59,353 bases of DNA from Prevotellaceae bacterium (GCA_031258195.1 JAIRNF010000049.1:1-59353), one strand, 5' to 3'; shown: positions 1-9,288, counted from the first letter of the stretch. Notes: generated by a model from the letters alone, not told the origin. Program-made: numbers and translations.

Positions 1-165
1 GGCGATTCGTTTTCGAAGCTTATTGTAAATATTGTTTATAGTACCGCGATTCAGACCTGTAAATTCCGCGACTTTTTTCGCCTCGATATCAAGGCAAAAA
101 AGTCGCAAAATCAACCGAAATTGACGCTCTGAAATACGCGACCGAAAATAATACTTGTTATTCAT
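1..165 (-). CDS. IS1595-family transposase, N-terminal part (runs off the window)
   Basis: Read on the minus strand from the ATG at 165-163, an open frame of 55 codons reaches base 1 without a stop. It begins MNNKYYFRSRISERQFRLIL and continues with a helix-turn-helix-like stretch containing AKKVAEFTGLNRGTINNIYNKLRKRI. This opening is characteristic of IS1595/IS1016-type transposases, whose N-terminal part binds DNA ahead of the DDE nuclease domain. Only the first quarter or so of such a protein is inside the window, so integrity cannot be judged. The terminal inverted repeat would lie in 166-322, but I could not delimit it. Confidence 0.72.
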   Translation of the reverse strand, partial: MNNKYYFRSRISERQFRLILRLFCLDIEAKKVAEFTGLNRGTINNIYNKLRKRIA

Positions 166-322
166 TAATTCAAAGATAGTTAAATAACTTTTTTAGTCAC
201 TTAACTAATCTTGAACCAAAATCTTTTATTGAATATAATACCTGCTTGGTATTTTAATTCATAGCTTTGATATTAAGGATTACAGGACGAGATATAGATA
301 GTAATTTAAAAAAGGAAAAGAG

Positions 323-1055
323 ATGAAAATTGTAATTAATCCCAAATATGAATCATTTGTCAGGTTTTATTCATGAAATTCCTCGGCAGGTTTATTTGAA
401 AGATACTGTTATCAGAGATGGTAGGAATATATTGAGAAAACAGACTATAGAAGGCTGTGCATTAGTTATTAAGCAGTATAAGAAGCCTAACCTGTTTAAT
501 CGATTTATGTACTCCTTCATTCGTAGAAGTAAAGCCCGACACTCGTTCGAGTATGTAAGGAATTGAATATTGGTACGGCAGAACCTATTGCATATATCGA
601 GAGAAAAAAGAACGGTCTTTTTCATACGGGTTATTTTGTATCGAAGTTTGCGCCTTATCCTTTAATGAGTTCGCTTACCGAATATGACGAGGTTGCGGCT
701 AAAGAGGTAATGAACGATTTTATTCAATTTACAAAATGTTCATAAAAAAGGAGTAGTACGCTTAGATTATAACCTGTCGAATATCTTGTTTTACAAAAGA
801 GGAGATCATTACCAATTCAAGCTTATCGATATTAACCGGATGAGCTTCAATACTCATTCAAAACGAAAATGTGTAAGAGCATTAAGAACGCTAACTCCGC
901 AGTTCCCGTATCTGATAGCTGTTGTTGAGAAATACGCAATACTCCGTGGGTGGAATGCCGAGGTTTTTTGTGGTGTGTTATTAATGAGGCGCGGTTTCAA
1001 GAATATTCGCACAAAGTATAAGCATAAGCTGAAAACAGCAATGGGTATAATGTAA
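323..1055 (+). pseudogene. Decayed lipopolysaccharide-kinase (InaA/WaaP-like) family gene
   Basis: The ATG at 323 lies just after an AAAGGAAAAG stretch and opens MKIVINPKYE. The frame then shifts near 350 into a second frame (QYKKPNLFNRF...FIRRSKAR), again near 563 (IGTAEPIAYIERKKNGLFHTGYF) and once more near 740 (HKKGVVRLDYNLSNILFYK...LIDINRM). Joined, the pieces give one protein of about 240 residues resembling the small Bacteroidales kinase-like proteins of the LPS kinase family. The catalytic-loop remnant keeps D and N (LDYNLSNIL) but has lost the usual H-x-D context. With at least three frame breaks, a functional product is unlikely. Sequencing error at all breaks is possible but less likely, because other genes nearby show independent decay. 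Confidence 0.75.
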
Positions 1056-1080
1056 TTAATGCGATAATTTTTCTATCTAC

Positions 1081-1113
1081 AGAGCCAACCTACAGAGGTT
1101 GACTCTTGTTCTT
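1081..1113 (+). terminator. Hairpin terminator after the LPS-kinase pseudogene
   Basis: AGAGCCAACCT and AGGTTGACTCT form a stem with one mismatch around a short loop, followed by TGTTCTTT. It lies 25 bp after the pseudogene stop and before the pyk promoter. Confidence 0.6.
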
Positions 1114-1205
1114 TATACTAATGTTATCAGCTAAAACAAAATGACAGGGATGAGTGTTTAAACTACCATAAGAGTAATAAATCTTATTAATAGTAAAATA
1201 TAGCT

Positions 1206-1213
1206 TACCTTTG
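1206..1213 (+). promoter_or_regulatory. Putative pyk promoter, -7 box TACCTTTG
   Basis: A perfect Bacteroidetes -7 element (TAnnTTTG) about 70 nt upstream of the pyruvate kinase start. No good TTTG is seen at -33, so confidence is moderate. Confidence 0.55.
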
Positions 1214-1282
1214 CGTTTTCAAGTAAGCCGCAATAAACAAATACCTACTAAGCATTAATTATAATCATCAATAAATATAGTA

Positions 1283-2698
1283 ATGAGTCACACAAAAGTA
1301 ATAGCAACAATCGGTCCTACATCAGAAAGTAAAGATGTAATGCGCGAGTTGTTTAAGGCAGGAGTTAATGTTTGTCGTTTAAATTTTTCTCATGGAGGGC
1401 ATGATGAGCAAGGAAAAAGAATTCAAAATGTTATTGAGCTAAACCAAGAGCTGAATACGAATGTAACAATACTGGCAGATTTACAGGGTCCTAAGCTTAG
1501 AATTGGGGAGGTTGAAAATAATGGAGTAATGCTTGAAGACGGTAACGAAGTAGATTTTGTTACTACACCTGTACTCGGAACGGCAAAAGAGCTCTATATG
1601 AGCTATGCTGAGTTTCCTAAAGACGTAGAAATGGGCGAAGCTATTCTTATTGACGATGGAAAGATAAAGCTGGAGGTTATTGGAACGAATAATATAGATA
1701 GAGTTCGTACAAAAGTAATTCATGGCGGTCTTCTTTCTTCTAAGAAGGGTGTGAATCTTCCTAATACCAATGTCTCTTTGCCCAGCTTGACCGAGAAAGA
1801 TATGAAAGACGCAGTATTTGCGCTTGAGCATAATGTTGATTGGATTGCTATGTCTTTCGTTCGTTCTGCAAAAGACTTACTTCCTTTAAGAGAGCTGATA
1901 CATGCTAAGAAAAAGTCGGTAAAGATTATTGCTAAGATAGAAAAACCGGAAGCGTTAAAAGACCTAGATGCTATAATTGATGCGTTTGACGGTATTATGG
2001 TTGCGCGTGGCGATTTAGGTGTTGAAATTCCTTTTGACCGTGTACCTATGATACAAAAGATGATCGTAAAAAAGTGTATCGAAGAAGCAAAACCGGTAAT
2101 TATTGCAACGCAGATGCTGGAAAGTATGATTACCAATTTTAGCCCTACACGAGCAGAAGCAAACGATGTTGCCAATGCAGTACTTGATGGTACCGACGCT
2201 GTAATGCTTAGTGCCGAAACTTCGGCAGGTAGGTATCCTATAGAAGCGGTAAAAGCTATGAGACAAATTATTAGCTGGACAGAATTAAATGGGTTTGAGT
2301 ATAATAGAGAAACATTGCCGGATATTAACAGCAAGTCGTTTCTTGCCGATTCTATTTGTTTGAATGCATGTAGAATGGCTAGCCAGTCTAATGCCAAGGC
2401 TATTGTTGTTTTTACATTCTCTGGTTATACAGCACAGCGCATTGCCGGCTATAGACCGGAAGCAGAGGTGTTTGTATTTACCAGCAATCGGCTGATTGTT
2501 CGCAAAATGGCTCTTGTTTGGGGCATGCATGCATACTATTCTAAAGATATGGATACTATAGATAATTCGATTGCCATGTCTGTCGAGAATCTCAAAAACA
2601 GAGGCTATATAAAAGAAGGAGACGTAGTTGTACATGTTGGTAGTACGCCTTTTGAAGGAAAAGGAAAAACCAATATGATTAAGCTATCGCGTATTTAA
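1283..2698 (+). CDS. pyk: Pyruvate kinase
   Basis: Converts phosphoenolpyruvate and ADP to pyruvate and ATP, the last step of glycolysis, in the cytosol. The 471-residue protein has the usual bacterial length. The N-terminal strand KVIATIGPTSES, NFSHGGHDE, the ADLQGPKLRIG segment, the active-site region KIIAKIEKPEAL and the signature MVARGDLGVEIP with downstream TQMLESMI and DGTDAVMLSAETSAGRYP are all visible, so the TIM barrel and B domain are complete. The C-terminal allosteric domain is short. The gene stands alone, with its own -7 box upstream and a hairpin terminator downstream. The start is well supported because the conserved sequence begins a few residues after the ATG. Confidence 0.97.
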   Translation: MSHTKVIATIGPTSESKDVMRELFKAGVNVCRLNFSHGGHDEQGKRIQNVIELNQELNTNVTILADLQGPKLRIGEVENNGVMLEDGNEVDFVTTPVLGTAKELYMSYAEFPKDVEMGEAILIDDGKIKLEVIGTNNIDRVRTKVIHGGLLSSKKGVNLPNTNVSLPSLTEKDMKDAVFALEHNVDWIAMSFVRSAKDLLPLRELIHAKKKSVKIIAKIEKPEALKDLDAIIDAFDGIMVARGDLGVEIPFDRVPMIQKMIVKKCIEEAKPVIIATQMLESMITNFSPTRAEANDVANAVLDGTDAVMLSAETSAGRYPIEAVKAMRQIISWTELNGFEYNRETLPDINSKSFLADSICLNACRMASQSNAKAIVVFTFSGYTAQRIAGYRPEAEVFVFTSNRLIVRKMALVWGMHAYYSKDMDTIDNSIAMSVENLKNRGYIKEGDVVVHVGSTPFEGKGKTNMIKLSRI

Positions 2699-2715
2699 AA
2701 GATATATTTAGTAGT

Positions 2716-2756
2716 AAAAAGGAAGCCTGCAAAATATTTTGCAAGTTTCCTTTTTT
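2716..2756 (+). terminator. Intrinsic terminator of pyk
   Basis: An AAAAAGGAA...TTCCTTTTTT stem encloses the perfect palindrome TGCAAAATATTTTGCA and is followed by a T run, 18 bp after the pyk stop. Confidence 0.8.
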
Positions 2757-2914
2757 GTTAGGGTGTTTACGGCTTGGCATACTATGCTTTTTTCATTGTT
2801 TGGTTTTAAAAAGCTTTAAATGTGAGCAATTTGGCGTGAAATTTGATAGAAATAAATGAACTCATTATTCAGTTAAGTGTTACATTAGTACAATAATATC
2901 ACAATAATTAAGGT

Positions 2915-3655
2915 ATGAAAACACAAAAATATTTTTTACCGCTTGCTCTTGTTGGAACGTTATTTCTTACGAGCTGTAACGATGATGACGGTTACTCTTT
3001 AGACAAATTCTGGGTAAGCGTTGGTACGGTTCAGAATGGGGATAATAGTTCTTACTTTTTTCTAGATTTGGATAATGGAAAACGTCTATGGACGGTGGCA
3101 ACGAATTTGCCGTATTACCGCCCCGCTATAGGTCAGCGTGTTATTGCTGACTATACCATTTTATCGGATAGAGAAGAGGCTAGTTCATATGATCATGATG
3201 TGAAGTTAAACGATGTATGTCCTATTCTAACAAAAGACATTGTAAATATTACCAGCGAGAATGATGAAGAGCTAGGGAACGATCCTGTAAAAATAACCGA
3301 TATTTGGGTTGGAGGCGACCATTTGAATGTTGAGTTTGTTTTTGCCGGTTATAGCAAAGTCCATTTTATTAATCTTGGGTTAGATGAGGCTAACGATTAT
3401 AATGACGGAAAAGTACATCTAGAGCTTAGGCATAATGCTTACGGCGATAGACCTGCCTATAATATGTGGGGTATTGCTTCGTTTAGGCTTAAATCACTTC
3501 AGGAAGACGGAGTAGAGTCAATAGCTATAATTGTTCATGTAAACGAGTATGGTACGGGCGAAGAAAAGACATACGAGTTGACATATGATTTTAATAGTCA
3601 AGCCGCAATAGATAAGGCGTTTAATCCTGGCGAGAATATCGGAAGTATTGAATAG
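2915..3655 (+). CDS. NigD-like lipoprotein
   Basis: A 246-residue exported protein. The N-terminus MKTQKYFLPLALVGTLFLTS is a lipoprotein signal peptide with the lipobox LTSC, the acylated Cys being residue 21. After an acidic NDDDGYS linker the body (FWVSVGTVQN, YFFLDLDNGKRLW, IGQRVIADYTIL, LELRHNAYGD, SFRLKSL) matches the two-part NigD-like family common in Bacteroidales, which is mostly beta-strand. The role of the family is not established; some members sit in bacteriocin or immunity-like clusters, but nothing of that kind is next to this gene. It is convergent with the cytidylate-kinase-like gene, with a perfect palindromic terminator between them. Confidence 0.85.
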   Translation: MKTQKYFLPLALVGTLFLTSCNDDDGYSLDKFWVSVGTVQNGDNSSYFFLDLDNGKRLWTVATNLPYYRPAIGQRVIADYTILSDREEASSYDHDVKLNDVCPILTKDIVNITSENDEELGNDPVKITDIWVGGDHLNVEFVFAGYSKVHFINLGLDEANDYNDGKVHLELRHNAYGDRPAYNMWGIASFRLKSLQEDGVESIAIIVHVNEYGTGEEKTYELTYDFNSQAAIDKAFNPGENIGSIE

Positions 3656-3675
3656 ATAAAAGATTTTTCTAACGT

Positions 3676-3719
3676 AACGCAATGCCCCTGTAGCTATATA
3701 GCTACAGGGGCATTGCGTT
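3676..3719. terminator. Perfect 44-bp palindrome, bidirectional terminator
   Basis: Bases 3676-3719 are self-complementary throughout (arms AACGCAATGCCCCTGTAGCTA and its exact complement around a central TA). It lies between two convergent genes ending at 3655 (+) and 3782 (-). Long T runs are absent on both sides, so bidirectional termination is inferred from position and stem strength. Confidence 0.7.
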
Positions 3720-3781
3720 ATAACCGACGATAAAGTGAGAAAGCCAATACTTTCTAGGTAGCCCTTTTGTCGTGTTCAACC

Positions 3782-4408
3782 TTATTTTTGCGATCTTTTT
3801 TCTACAAAAGCTTTTATATAATCTACTGTTTCATCAATACCGAGTAACGATGCATTTATCGATAAATCATAAGATGTTGCCGCCCCCCATACCTTATCTG
3901 TGTAGTAGTTGTAGTATGCTGCCCTGCTCTTATCGATTTTATTCATAATATCTTCTGCTTGCTTTTCGGTTATTTGCTGTCTTTGGGCAATACGGCGAAT
4001 ACGTGTAGCTGTGTCGCCATGAACGAAGAAACTTTGACAAGCCTGATTGTCTCTAAGAACATAATCTGCGCAACGCCCAACAAGCACGCAAGAACCATTA
4101 TCCGCAATTTTTCGAATAGCATTACTTTGTAGTTCAAATAGTCTTTCGTTGGATAGAGCGTCATTACTAGGCATAAATACCCCCATGTACGAAAAACTCA
4201 TTGGGAGCGAGTAGGAGGAGAATCCTTTAGACGTTTGTTCGTCGGCTTTTTCAAAAACCTCGGTAGATAAACCGCTTTCTTGGGCGGCAATTACCAGTAG
4301 CTCTTTGTCGTAAAAAGGGATTCCTAACACATCGGCTAGCTTACGACCTATATCCCTGCCACCGCTGCCAAACTGGCGTCCAATAGTTATTATTATCTTG
4401 TTTTCCAT
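3782..4408 (-). CDS. Cytidylate kinase-like family protein
   Basis: A 208-residue P-loop protein. The N-terminus IIITIGRQFGSGGRDIGRKLA carries the GRQFGSGG nucleotide loop typical of the cytidylate-kinase-like family (Cytidylate_kin2) rather than of true Cmk. Further family marks are IPFYDKELL, GSCVLVGRCADYVL, the lid-like arginines RIRRIAQRQ and YYNYYTDKVWG. The substrate is not established. The gene follows a MATE exporter with a 2-bp gap on the same strand, so the two are probably cotranscribed. Confidence 0.85.
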   Translation of the reverse strand: MENKIIITIGRQFGSGGRDIGRKLADVLGIPFYDKELLVIAAQESGLSTEVFEKADEQTSKGFSSYSLPMSFSYMGVFMPSNDALSNERLFELQSNAIRKIADNGSCVLVGRCADYVLRDNQACQSFFVHGDTATRIRRIAQRQQITEKQAEDIMNKIDKSRAAYYNYYTDKVWGAATSYDLSINASLLGIDETVDYIKAFVEKRSQK

Positions 4409-4410
4409 AT

Positions 4411-5793
4411 TTATGTGTTTTCCGGTATATATAACGAATTTAAAGACATTTGTTTAAACTTCTTAACTTGGTTGAAAAATAAAATCGCAGTAAGAATTGT
4501 CGCGGCAAAATCAGCTATGGGAATACTTATCCAAACCCCTAACGTACCAAATATAGGGGGTAAAATAAGAAGGCATGGTATTAAGAATATCAGCTGTCGT
4601 GTTAGCGATAAAAATATGGCTTTTTTTGCCATCCCTAACGATTGAAAAAAGTTAGTTGCTACTATCTGAAAACCAACGATAGGGAATAAGGCAAATATAA
4701 TATGCAAGCCATAAACCGATGGTTCGATTAATTCTTGTTCAGACGTAAATACCCTAACAATAATTTCAGGGAATAGCTGACATATTAAAAATCCGAATGT
4801 AGCAACGCCAATTCCCCACCAAATGGTAAGCTTGGTTACCTCGGTTACACGATCAAACTTTCTTGCGCCAAAGTTGTATCCGACAATTGGCTGCATTCCT
4901 TGCGTAAATCCCATAATTACCATAACAAATAAAGCGCTGATACGGTTTACGAGTCCGTAAGCACCAATAGCCATATCTCCTCCATGATATTTTAAGCCTC
5001 TGTTAATAAGTATAATAACTAAAAATGAGCAGATATTCATTAGAAAAGGAGACATACCAATAGAAATGATACCTTTTACAATATCTTTTTTCAGCTTATA
5101 GATCCCTTTTCTGAAATGGAGTAGCTGCTTAGGGCTAGAGAAATGTACGATTTGCCATATAAGCGATATACCTTGCGAAATAACTGTAGCCCAAGCAGCA
5201 CCTTTAATACCCCAGTCTAGAGTAAAGATGAAGATAGGATTTAACGCACAATTTATAACAACCGAAAGAAGCGTAGTATTCATTGCCATTTTCGGGTAGC
5301 CCGAAGAGCGAAGTACGGCGTTTAACCCTAAGTACATATGGGTAATCACATTTCCGTATAAAATAATCTCCATGTAATCGCGGGCGTACGGTAAAGTGTC
5401 TTTACTAGCGCCAAAAAAGTATAAGATATCGTCAAGAAAAGGTAGCGATAGTATGCTAAAACATATGCCAATCAAAATATTTAAAATCAAAACATTACCA
5501 AGTATTTTATTGGCTGTGTTGTAGTCCTTTTGACCAAGCTTAACAGATACTAATGTCGCCGCACCTACACCGATAAGCGAGCCAAAAGCGGCGGCAAGGT
5601 TCATTATCGGGAATGTTAGGGCTAATGCAGAGATTCCCAGAGAGCCAACTCCATGACCAATGAAAATACTGTCGGCCATGTTATAAAGCGAGGATGCTGT
5701 CATTGCAATAATAGCCGGAATGGCATATTGCGCCAGTAACTTCCCAATCGGCTTGGTTCCTAGTATTAGAGAAGAATTATCTTGTTGTGTCAT
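4411..5793 (-). CDS. MATE family multidrug/solute efflux transporter
   Basis: An inner-membrane antiporter of about 460 residues with 12 predicted helices. The N-terminal KLLAQYAIPAIIAMTASSLYNMADSIFIG, GAATLVSVKLGQKD and the repeat-2 segment MQPIVGYNFGARKFDRV are diagnostic of MATE (NorM/DinF-like) proteins that exchange Na+ or H+ for drugs or metabolites. A longer frame to 5916 adds 41 residues of atypical sequence. I chose MTQQDNSS at 5793 because the conserved family sequence starts about 12 residues later. It is the first gene of a two-gene unit with the cytidylate-kinase-like gene. The substrate cannot be read from sequence. Confidence 0.92.
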   Translation of the reverse strand: MTQQDNSSLILGTKPIGKLLAQYAIPAIIAMTASSLYNMADSIFIGHGVGSLGISALALTFPIMNLAAAFGSLIGVGAATLVSVKLGQKDYNTANKILGNVLILNILIGICFSILSLPFLDDILYFFGASKDTLPYARDYMEIILYGNVITHMYLGLNAVLRSSGYPKMAMNTTLLSVVINCALNPIFIFTLDWGIKGAAWATVISQGISLIWQIVHFSSPKQLLHFRKGIYKLKKDIVKGIISIGMSPFLMNICSFLVIILINRGLKYHGGDMAIGAYGLVNRISALFVMVIMGFTQGMQPIVGYNFGARKFDRVTEVTKLTIWWGIGVATFGFLICQLFPEIIVRVFTSEQELIEPSVYGLHIIFALFPIVGFQIVATNFFQSLGMAKKAIFLSLTRQLIFLIPCLLILPPIFGTLGVWISIPIADFAATILTAILFFNQVKKFKQMSLNSLYIPENT

Positions 5794-6010
5794 AATTTTG
5801 TACCGCTGAATACGGTTACCGAAAAGTTTTTGGTAGAAACTTGCTGCAAAGTTACAGAATTGGAAACGAAATGAGTATAGAAAAGATTTAATAAGAATAA
5901 AATATTGTTGAAACACGTTTAATGCCCAACCTTTTTGCTTTTTGTCAAAAGTTCACACTCTACATTAATAGAAAATTACTATCATTGTAGCAAACCTAAA
6001 CCATATTATC

Positions 6011-7660
6011 ATGAAGAGTCTCGCTAAAATAAACACTAAAGCTATACTTGGACTTCTAATAGTCCCTATTTTAATAAGTTGTGATATGAAAGAAAAAGTT
6101 GATCTTATTATTACAGGAGGAACCATATATACCGTTGACGAAAATTTTTCGACTTGCGAAGCAGTCGCTGTTAAAGATGGACTAATTGTGGCTGTGGGAA
6201 ATCACGCAGAGATAGCTGGAAAATATGATGCTTCAAATACTATTGACTTGAAAGGGGCAACAATGTATCCGGGTTTTAACGATGCTCATTGCCACCTATA
6301 CATGTTAGGCATAGGGCTTAAAAGAGTTGACTTGCGTGGCGCAACATCGTTTGACGATGTATTGGAACGTCTCAGCAAACGATACGAAGAGGAAAAACCC
6401 CTCTTCCTTTCGGGCGAAGGATGGGACCAGAATCTTTGGTCTAGTAAAGAGTTTCCGGATAATAGCAGGCTAAACGAGCTGTTTCCTGATATTCCGGTTG
6501 TTCTTGAGAGAGTGGACTTTCATGCAGTAATAGCTAATAATAAGGCAATAGAAATGCTTGGTATAAAGCCGGGTGACCCTTCTATACCCGAGGGAGAAGC
6601 AGTAATGAAAAACGGACGTTTTACTGGGGTTTTTCTTGAAGATACGGGGAGTGGCTTTTTCCGTATTTTGCCCGAAGATGATAAGGCATTTGTCCGGGAT
6701 GTTCTGACTTCTGCCGAACAGGAGTGCTTTAAATATGGGCTAACCTCTATTTCTTCTGCCGGAGGAGAGCTTTCTGTCTTAGAAGTACTAGACTCAATGT
6801 ACACCGAAGGTACGCTTAAAATAAGAACGGACAACTGGATGACTCCAACGCCCGAAAATCTTTCTCGATTTACCAAGCCCTATGTTAATGGGAGGCTGAA
6901 GATAGGCACTGTAAAGCTATTTATTGACGGTGCTTTAGGCTCTCGTGGCGCATTGATGTTGGAACCCTATTCTGATATGAAAAACACGATAGGGCTTCAA
7001 GTCATTACTGATGAGGAGCTTGAAAAGGCATGTGCGTGGGCATACGAGCATGGCTTTCAGGTAGCCACTCATTGTATTGGAGATGCTGCTAACAGAAAAG
7101 GGCTAGAGCATTACAAGAAATTCCTCCCTAAAGGAAATGATCTAAGGTGGCGAATCGAGCATTCTCAAATAATAGACCCTGCCGATTTCAATACCTTTGG
7201 TGAGTATGGTATCGTTCCTTCCATTCAATCTACCCATGCCACATCAGATATGCTTTGGGCTGTAGATAGAATAGGAGCTCGTATAAAAACGGCATATGCT
7301 TATCAGCAACTGTTAGATCAGTTGGGCTGGTTGCCGAACGGAACCGATTTTCCGGTAGAGGCGGTAAATCCGATATATACGTTCTTCGCAGCAGTGTACC
7401 GAAAAAATCTTGATTTTGTACCAGAGGAAGGCTTCCAGATGGAGAATGCGTTATCTAAAGAGAATGCTCTTCGATCAATGACTATATGGGCTGCTAAAGC
7501 ATCATTCGAAGAAGATGTAAAAGGGAGCATACAGCCCGGTAAGTATGCCGACTTTGTAGTGCTTGATAGGGATATTATGACCGTTGATGAGAAAGAGGTT
7601 CCGCAAACGAAAGTGCTTATGACTTTTGTTGGAGGAGAGCAGGTGTACAGCCTTAAATAA
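6011..7660 (+). CDS. Exported lipoprotein amidohydrolase (YtcJ-like, amidohydrolase family 3)
   Basis: A metal-dependent hydrolase of 549 residues. It starts with a lipoprotein signal (GLLIVPILISC, Cys about residue 24), so it is probably anchored in the envelope. The amidohydrolase core follows: DLIITGGTIYTVDENF, the TMYPGFNDAHCHL metal motif (His93 and His95), VATHCIGDAANR, RIEHSQIIDPAD, a PSIQSTHATSD segment and the C-terminal PNGTDFPVEAVNP with GKYADFVVLDRDI. This layout is that of YtcJ/NfdA-type enzymes that hydrolyse N-formyl or other amide bonds. The real substrate is unknown. It stands alone, divergent from the MATE gene, and is followed by a palindromic repeat. Confidence 0.9.
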   Translation: MKSLAKINTKAILGLLIVPILISCDMKEKVDLIITGGTIYTVDENFSTCEAVAVKDGLIVAVGNHAEIAGKYDASNTIDLKGATMYPGFNDAHCHLYMLGIGLKRVDLRGATSFDDVLERLSKRYEEEKPLFLSGEGWDQNLWSSKEFPDNSRLNELFPDIPVVLERVDFHAVIANNKAIEMLGIKPGDPSIPEGEAVMKNGRFTGVFLEDTGSGFFRILPEDDKAFVRDVLTSAEQECFKYGLTSISSAGGELSVLEVLDSMYTEGTLKIRTDNWMTPTPENLSRFTKPYVNGRLKIGTVKLFIDGALGSRGALMLEPYSDMKNTIGLQVITDEELEKACAWAYEHGFQVATHCIGDAANRKGLEHYKKFLPKGNDLRWRIEHSQIIDPADFNTFGEYGIVPSIQSTHATSDMLWAVDRIGARIKTAYAYQQLLDQLGWLPNGTDFPVEAVNPIYTFFAAVYRKNLDFVPEEGFQMENALSKENALRSMTIWAAKASFEEDVKGSIQPGKYADFVVLDRDIMTVDEKEVPQTKVLMTFVGGEQVYSLK

Positions 7661-7674
7661 CTACTCATAGATTT

Positions 7675-7744
7675 CCGTCATTTCGACCGAAGGGAGAAAT
7701 CTGTTTACTGTTTAGCAGATTTCTCCCTTCGGTCGAAATGACGG
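7675..7744. repeat. Palindromic intergenic repeat, copy 1
   Basis: Two perfectly complementary 29-nt arms (7675-7703 and 7716-7744; core GTCATTTCGACCGAAGGGAG) around a 12-nt loop, placed between convergent genes. Related copies occur at 25291, 26206, 31696, 37281 and 58312. Confidence 0.9.
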
Positions 7745-7767
7745 TTGTTTCATTTTTACATAATGAG

Positions 7768-8630
7768 CTATTTTTTACCAAACTTGAATGTTCTGGATAG
7801 ATTGAAGCCAAAATGTAAATGACCGTCCGTCCATTTATCTGTTGTTCTAGTGAGCATAAGGTGTTCATTCGGAACATAGAGTTACCTACAAATGGCTGAA
7901 AAACGTGTCCTTTAGTTTCTAAGTCAACGCCTGCTGCCAATGGAGAGCGTGTCCCGTTAAATTTGATACCGCTAAAAAGCGGATAGTATTCAACATTTAT
8001 GCTGATTTTTTTGTTATTTTCAGATGACCTCCAAGACCAACAGAAAAAATATGATGGCTATCGTCAGGGTGGTTAGTCATTCCGTTATATACCCATATCG
8101 GCGCAATTTGTAAGGTTAGCCGTTCCATAAAATTACGAGCAATACGAACTTGAACCATTGTACTTAAGCGATCTCCAAAATCAATATTCATATCCGGATA
8201 TTTAGCAGGTGTACACATAACACCTCCATAAACAGACATTATTATTGGCATATTACAACTACCGGACGATTGCTGTAATACTTTAAATACTCCACTCAAG
8301 TCGAATTCTTTATCCAGCTTGCTGCGTCCAAAACTTACCATTAAATTATTCGTAATGCCATAATCTACGCCAATACGCACAAAAGCAGTATCTAACCCAA
8401 ACTCATCCGTCAAAGCCTTCCCCAAATCGCCCAAATCGGTGCGAAAGGCGAATGTCAAAATCGCTAACTTTGTTAGTTTGCGCCGAACGTCCATATATTA
8501 ATCGCGAAGATCTAAAAGCGGGAATATCTTTTGTGTTCTCGATAGATGTATTATTCTCAGTTTGAGCATTAATAGCTGTAGATGTATTTAGAGCTATTAA
8601 AATAATGATTAGAAGTGTTTTGTAGTTCAT
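7768..8630 (-). pseudogene. Decayed DUF5777 family outer-membrane beta-barrel gene
   Basis: The minus strand from the ATG at 8630 gives a signal peptide (LLIIILIALNTSTAINAQ) and FRSSRLIYGRSAQTNKVSDFD, RLSHRFGRFGEG. The frame then breaks near 8405-8495 and continues as DEFGLDTAFVRIGVDYGITNNLMVSFGRS and HHIFSVGLGGHLKITKK. It breaks again near 7998 (NVEYYPLFSG, AAGVDLETKGHVFQ) and once more near 7860, ending DKWTDGHLHFGFNLSRTFKF before the TAG at 7768-7770. The joined product matches the DUF5777 barrel family in order and length (about 285 residues). At least three frameshifts make it a pseudogene. It is convergent with the amidohydrolase, with repeat copy 1 between. Confidence 0.8.
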
Positions 8631-8843
8631 AGCCTTAAGAGAGTTTAGGGTAATAAAAGTTAGCCGAGAATATCTAATATTTTCTAATAGATAATCAATT
8701 TATAGCATAAACACTAAACAGCGGAAGGCTAAAAAAGTTTTAGTTTACTTTAGTGCAAAACGTATCGGAATCAAATTATGGTTAAGGAGAAATATATCAA
8801 AATATTATTTATCAATATTTACAAGGTTCTTAGAGAAGTAGCA

Positions 8844-8877
8844 ACAAAAAACCTTGTAAGTTTTTGCTTACAAGGTT
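8844..8877 (-). terminator. Intrinsic terminator of tRNA-Ser
   Basis: On the minus strand AACCTTGTAAG and CTTACAAGGTT pair perfectly around a short loop and are followed by TTTTT. It starts 13 bp past the tRNA 3' end. Confidence 0.85.
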
Positions 8878-8889
8878 CTTATTGTTTTG

Positions 8890-8974
8890 CGGAGGGAAAG
8901 GGATTCGAACCCCTGGTACCTCTCGGTACAACGGTTTTCAAGACCGCCGCAATCGACCACTCTGCCATCCCTCC
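8890..8974 (-). tRNA. tRNA-Ser (anticodon UGA)
   Basis: The 85-nt minus-strand sequence starts GGAGGGATGGCAGAGTGG and folds into a class II cloverleaf: acceptor stem GGAGGGA/TCCCTCC, anticodon loop CTTGAAA (anticodon TGA), a long variable arm (GTACCGAGAGGTAC) and the T-arm GGGGTTCGAATCCC. The discriminator base is G. CCA is not encoded. Confidence 0.96.
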
Positions 8975-8990
8975 TAGAGTAAATCGGATG

Positions 8991-9021
8991 CAAAAGTACA
9001 ATTTTTTCGCATACGAGCAAA
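8991..9021 (-). promoter_or_regulatory. Promoter of tRNA-Ser
   Basis: On the minus strand TTTG (9021-9018), a 19-nt spacer and TACTTTTG (8998-8991) form a complete Bacteroidetes promoter, 17 nt upstream of the tRNA 5' end. Confidence 0.8.
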
Positions 9022-9209
9022 TTTATTCGGAAATTTGAATAAATGTCTATTGTACCTGTTACTAGCAAAGAAAAGTAAAGAAATTTGTGAACCATGTATA
9101 ATCTCTTAAAATAAAGTTAATTATTTTGATTTTTAGAGTGTTTTATGCAGTTATCAACAAAGTAGTTGGGAAAAAATGTGTGATAACACCAAAAAATGAG
9201 GGTTATAAA

Positions 9210-9240
9210 TTTGGAAATAAGCAATCAAACGTTACATTTG
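9210..9240 (+). promoter_or_regulatory. Promoter of the HU gene
   Basis: TTTG (9210-9213), a 19-nt spacer and TACATTTG (9233-9240) form a complete Bacteroidetes promoter about 50 nt upstream of the HU start. It lies inside the upstream extension of the HU reading frame and so argues against the longer start. Confidence 0.85.
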
Positions 9241-9288
9241 CATAAAATACATAGCACGGCACAATTACTAACCTTTAAAACTTTTTTT

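Noticed and set aside
1720-2397. 225-residue ORF antisense to pyruvate kinase
   Set aside because: A shadow of a strongly conserved gene on the other strand, with low-complexity Ser/Ile composition.
7665-7940. ORF of 91 residues on the minus strand after the amidohydrolase
   Set aside because: It is made of a repeat copy plus an out-of-frame part of the decayed DUF5777 gene.
9196-9288. Longer start of HU
   Set aside because: Contains the HU promoter, and the added residues are not conserved in HU.
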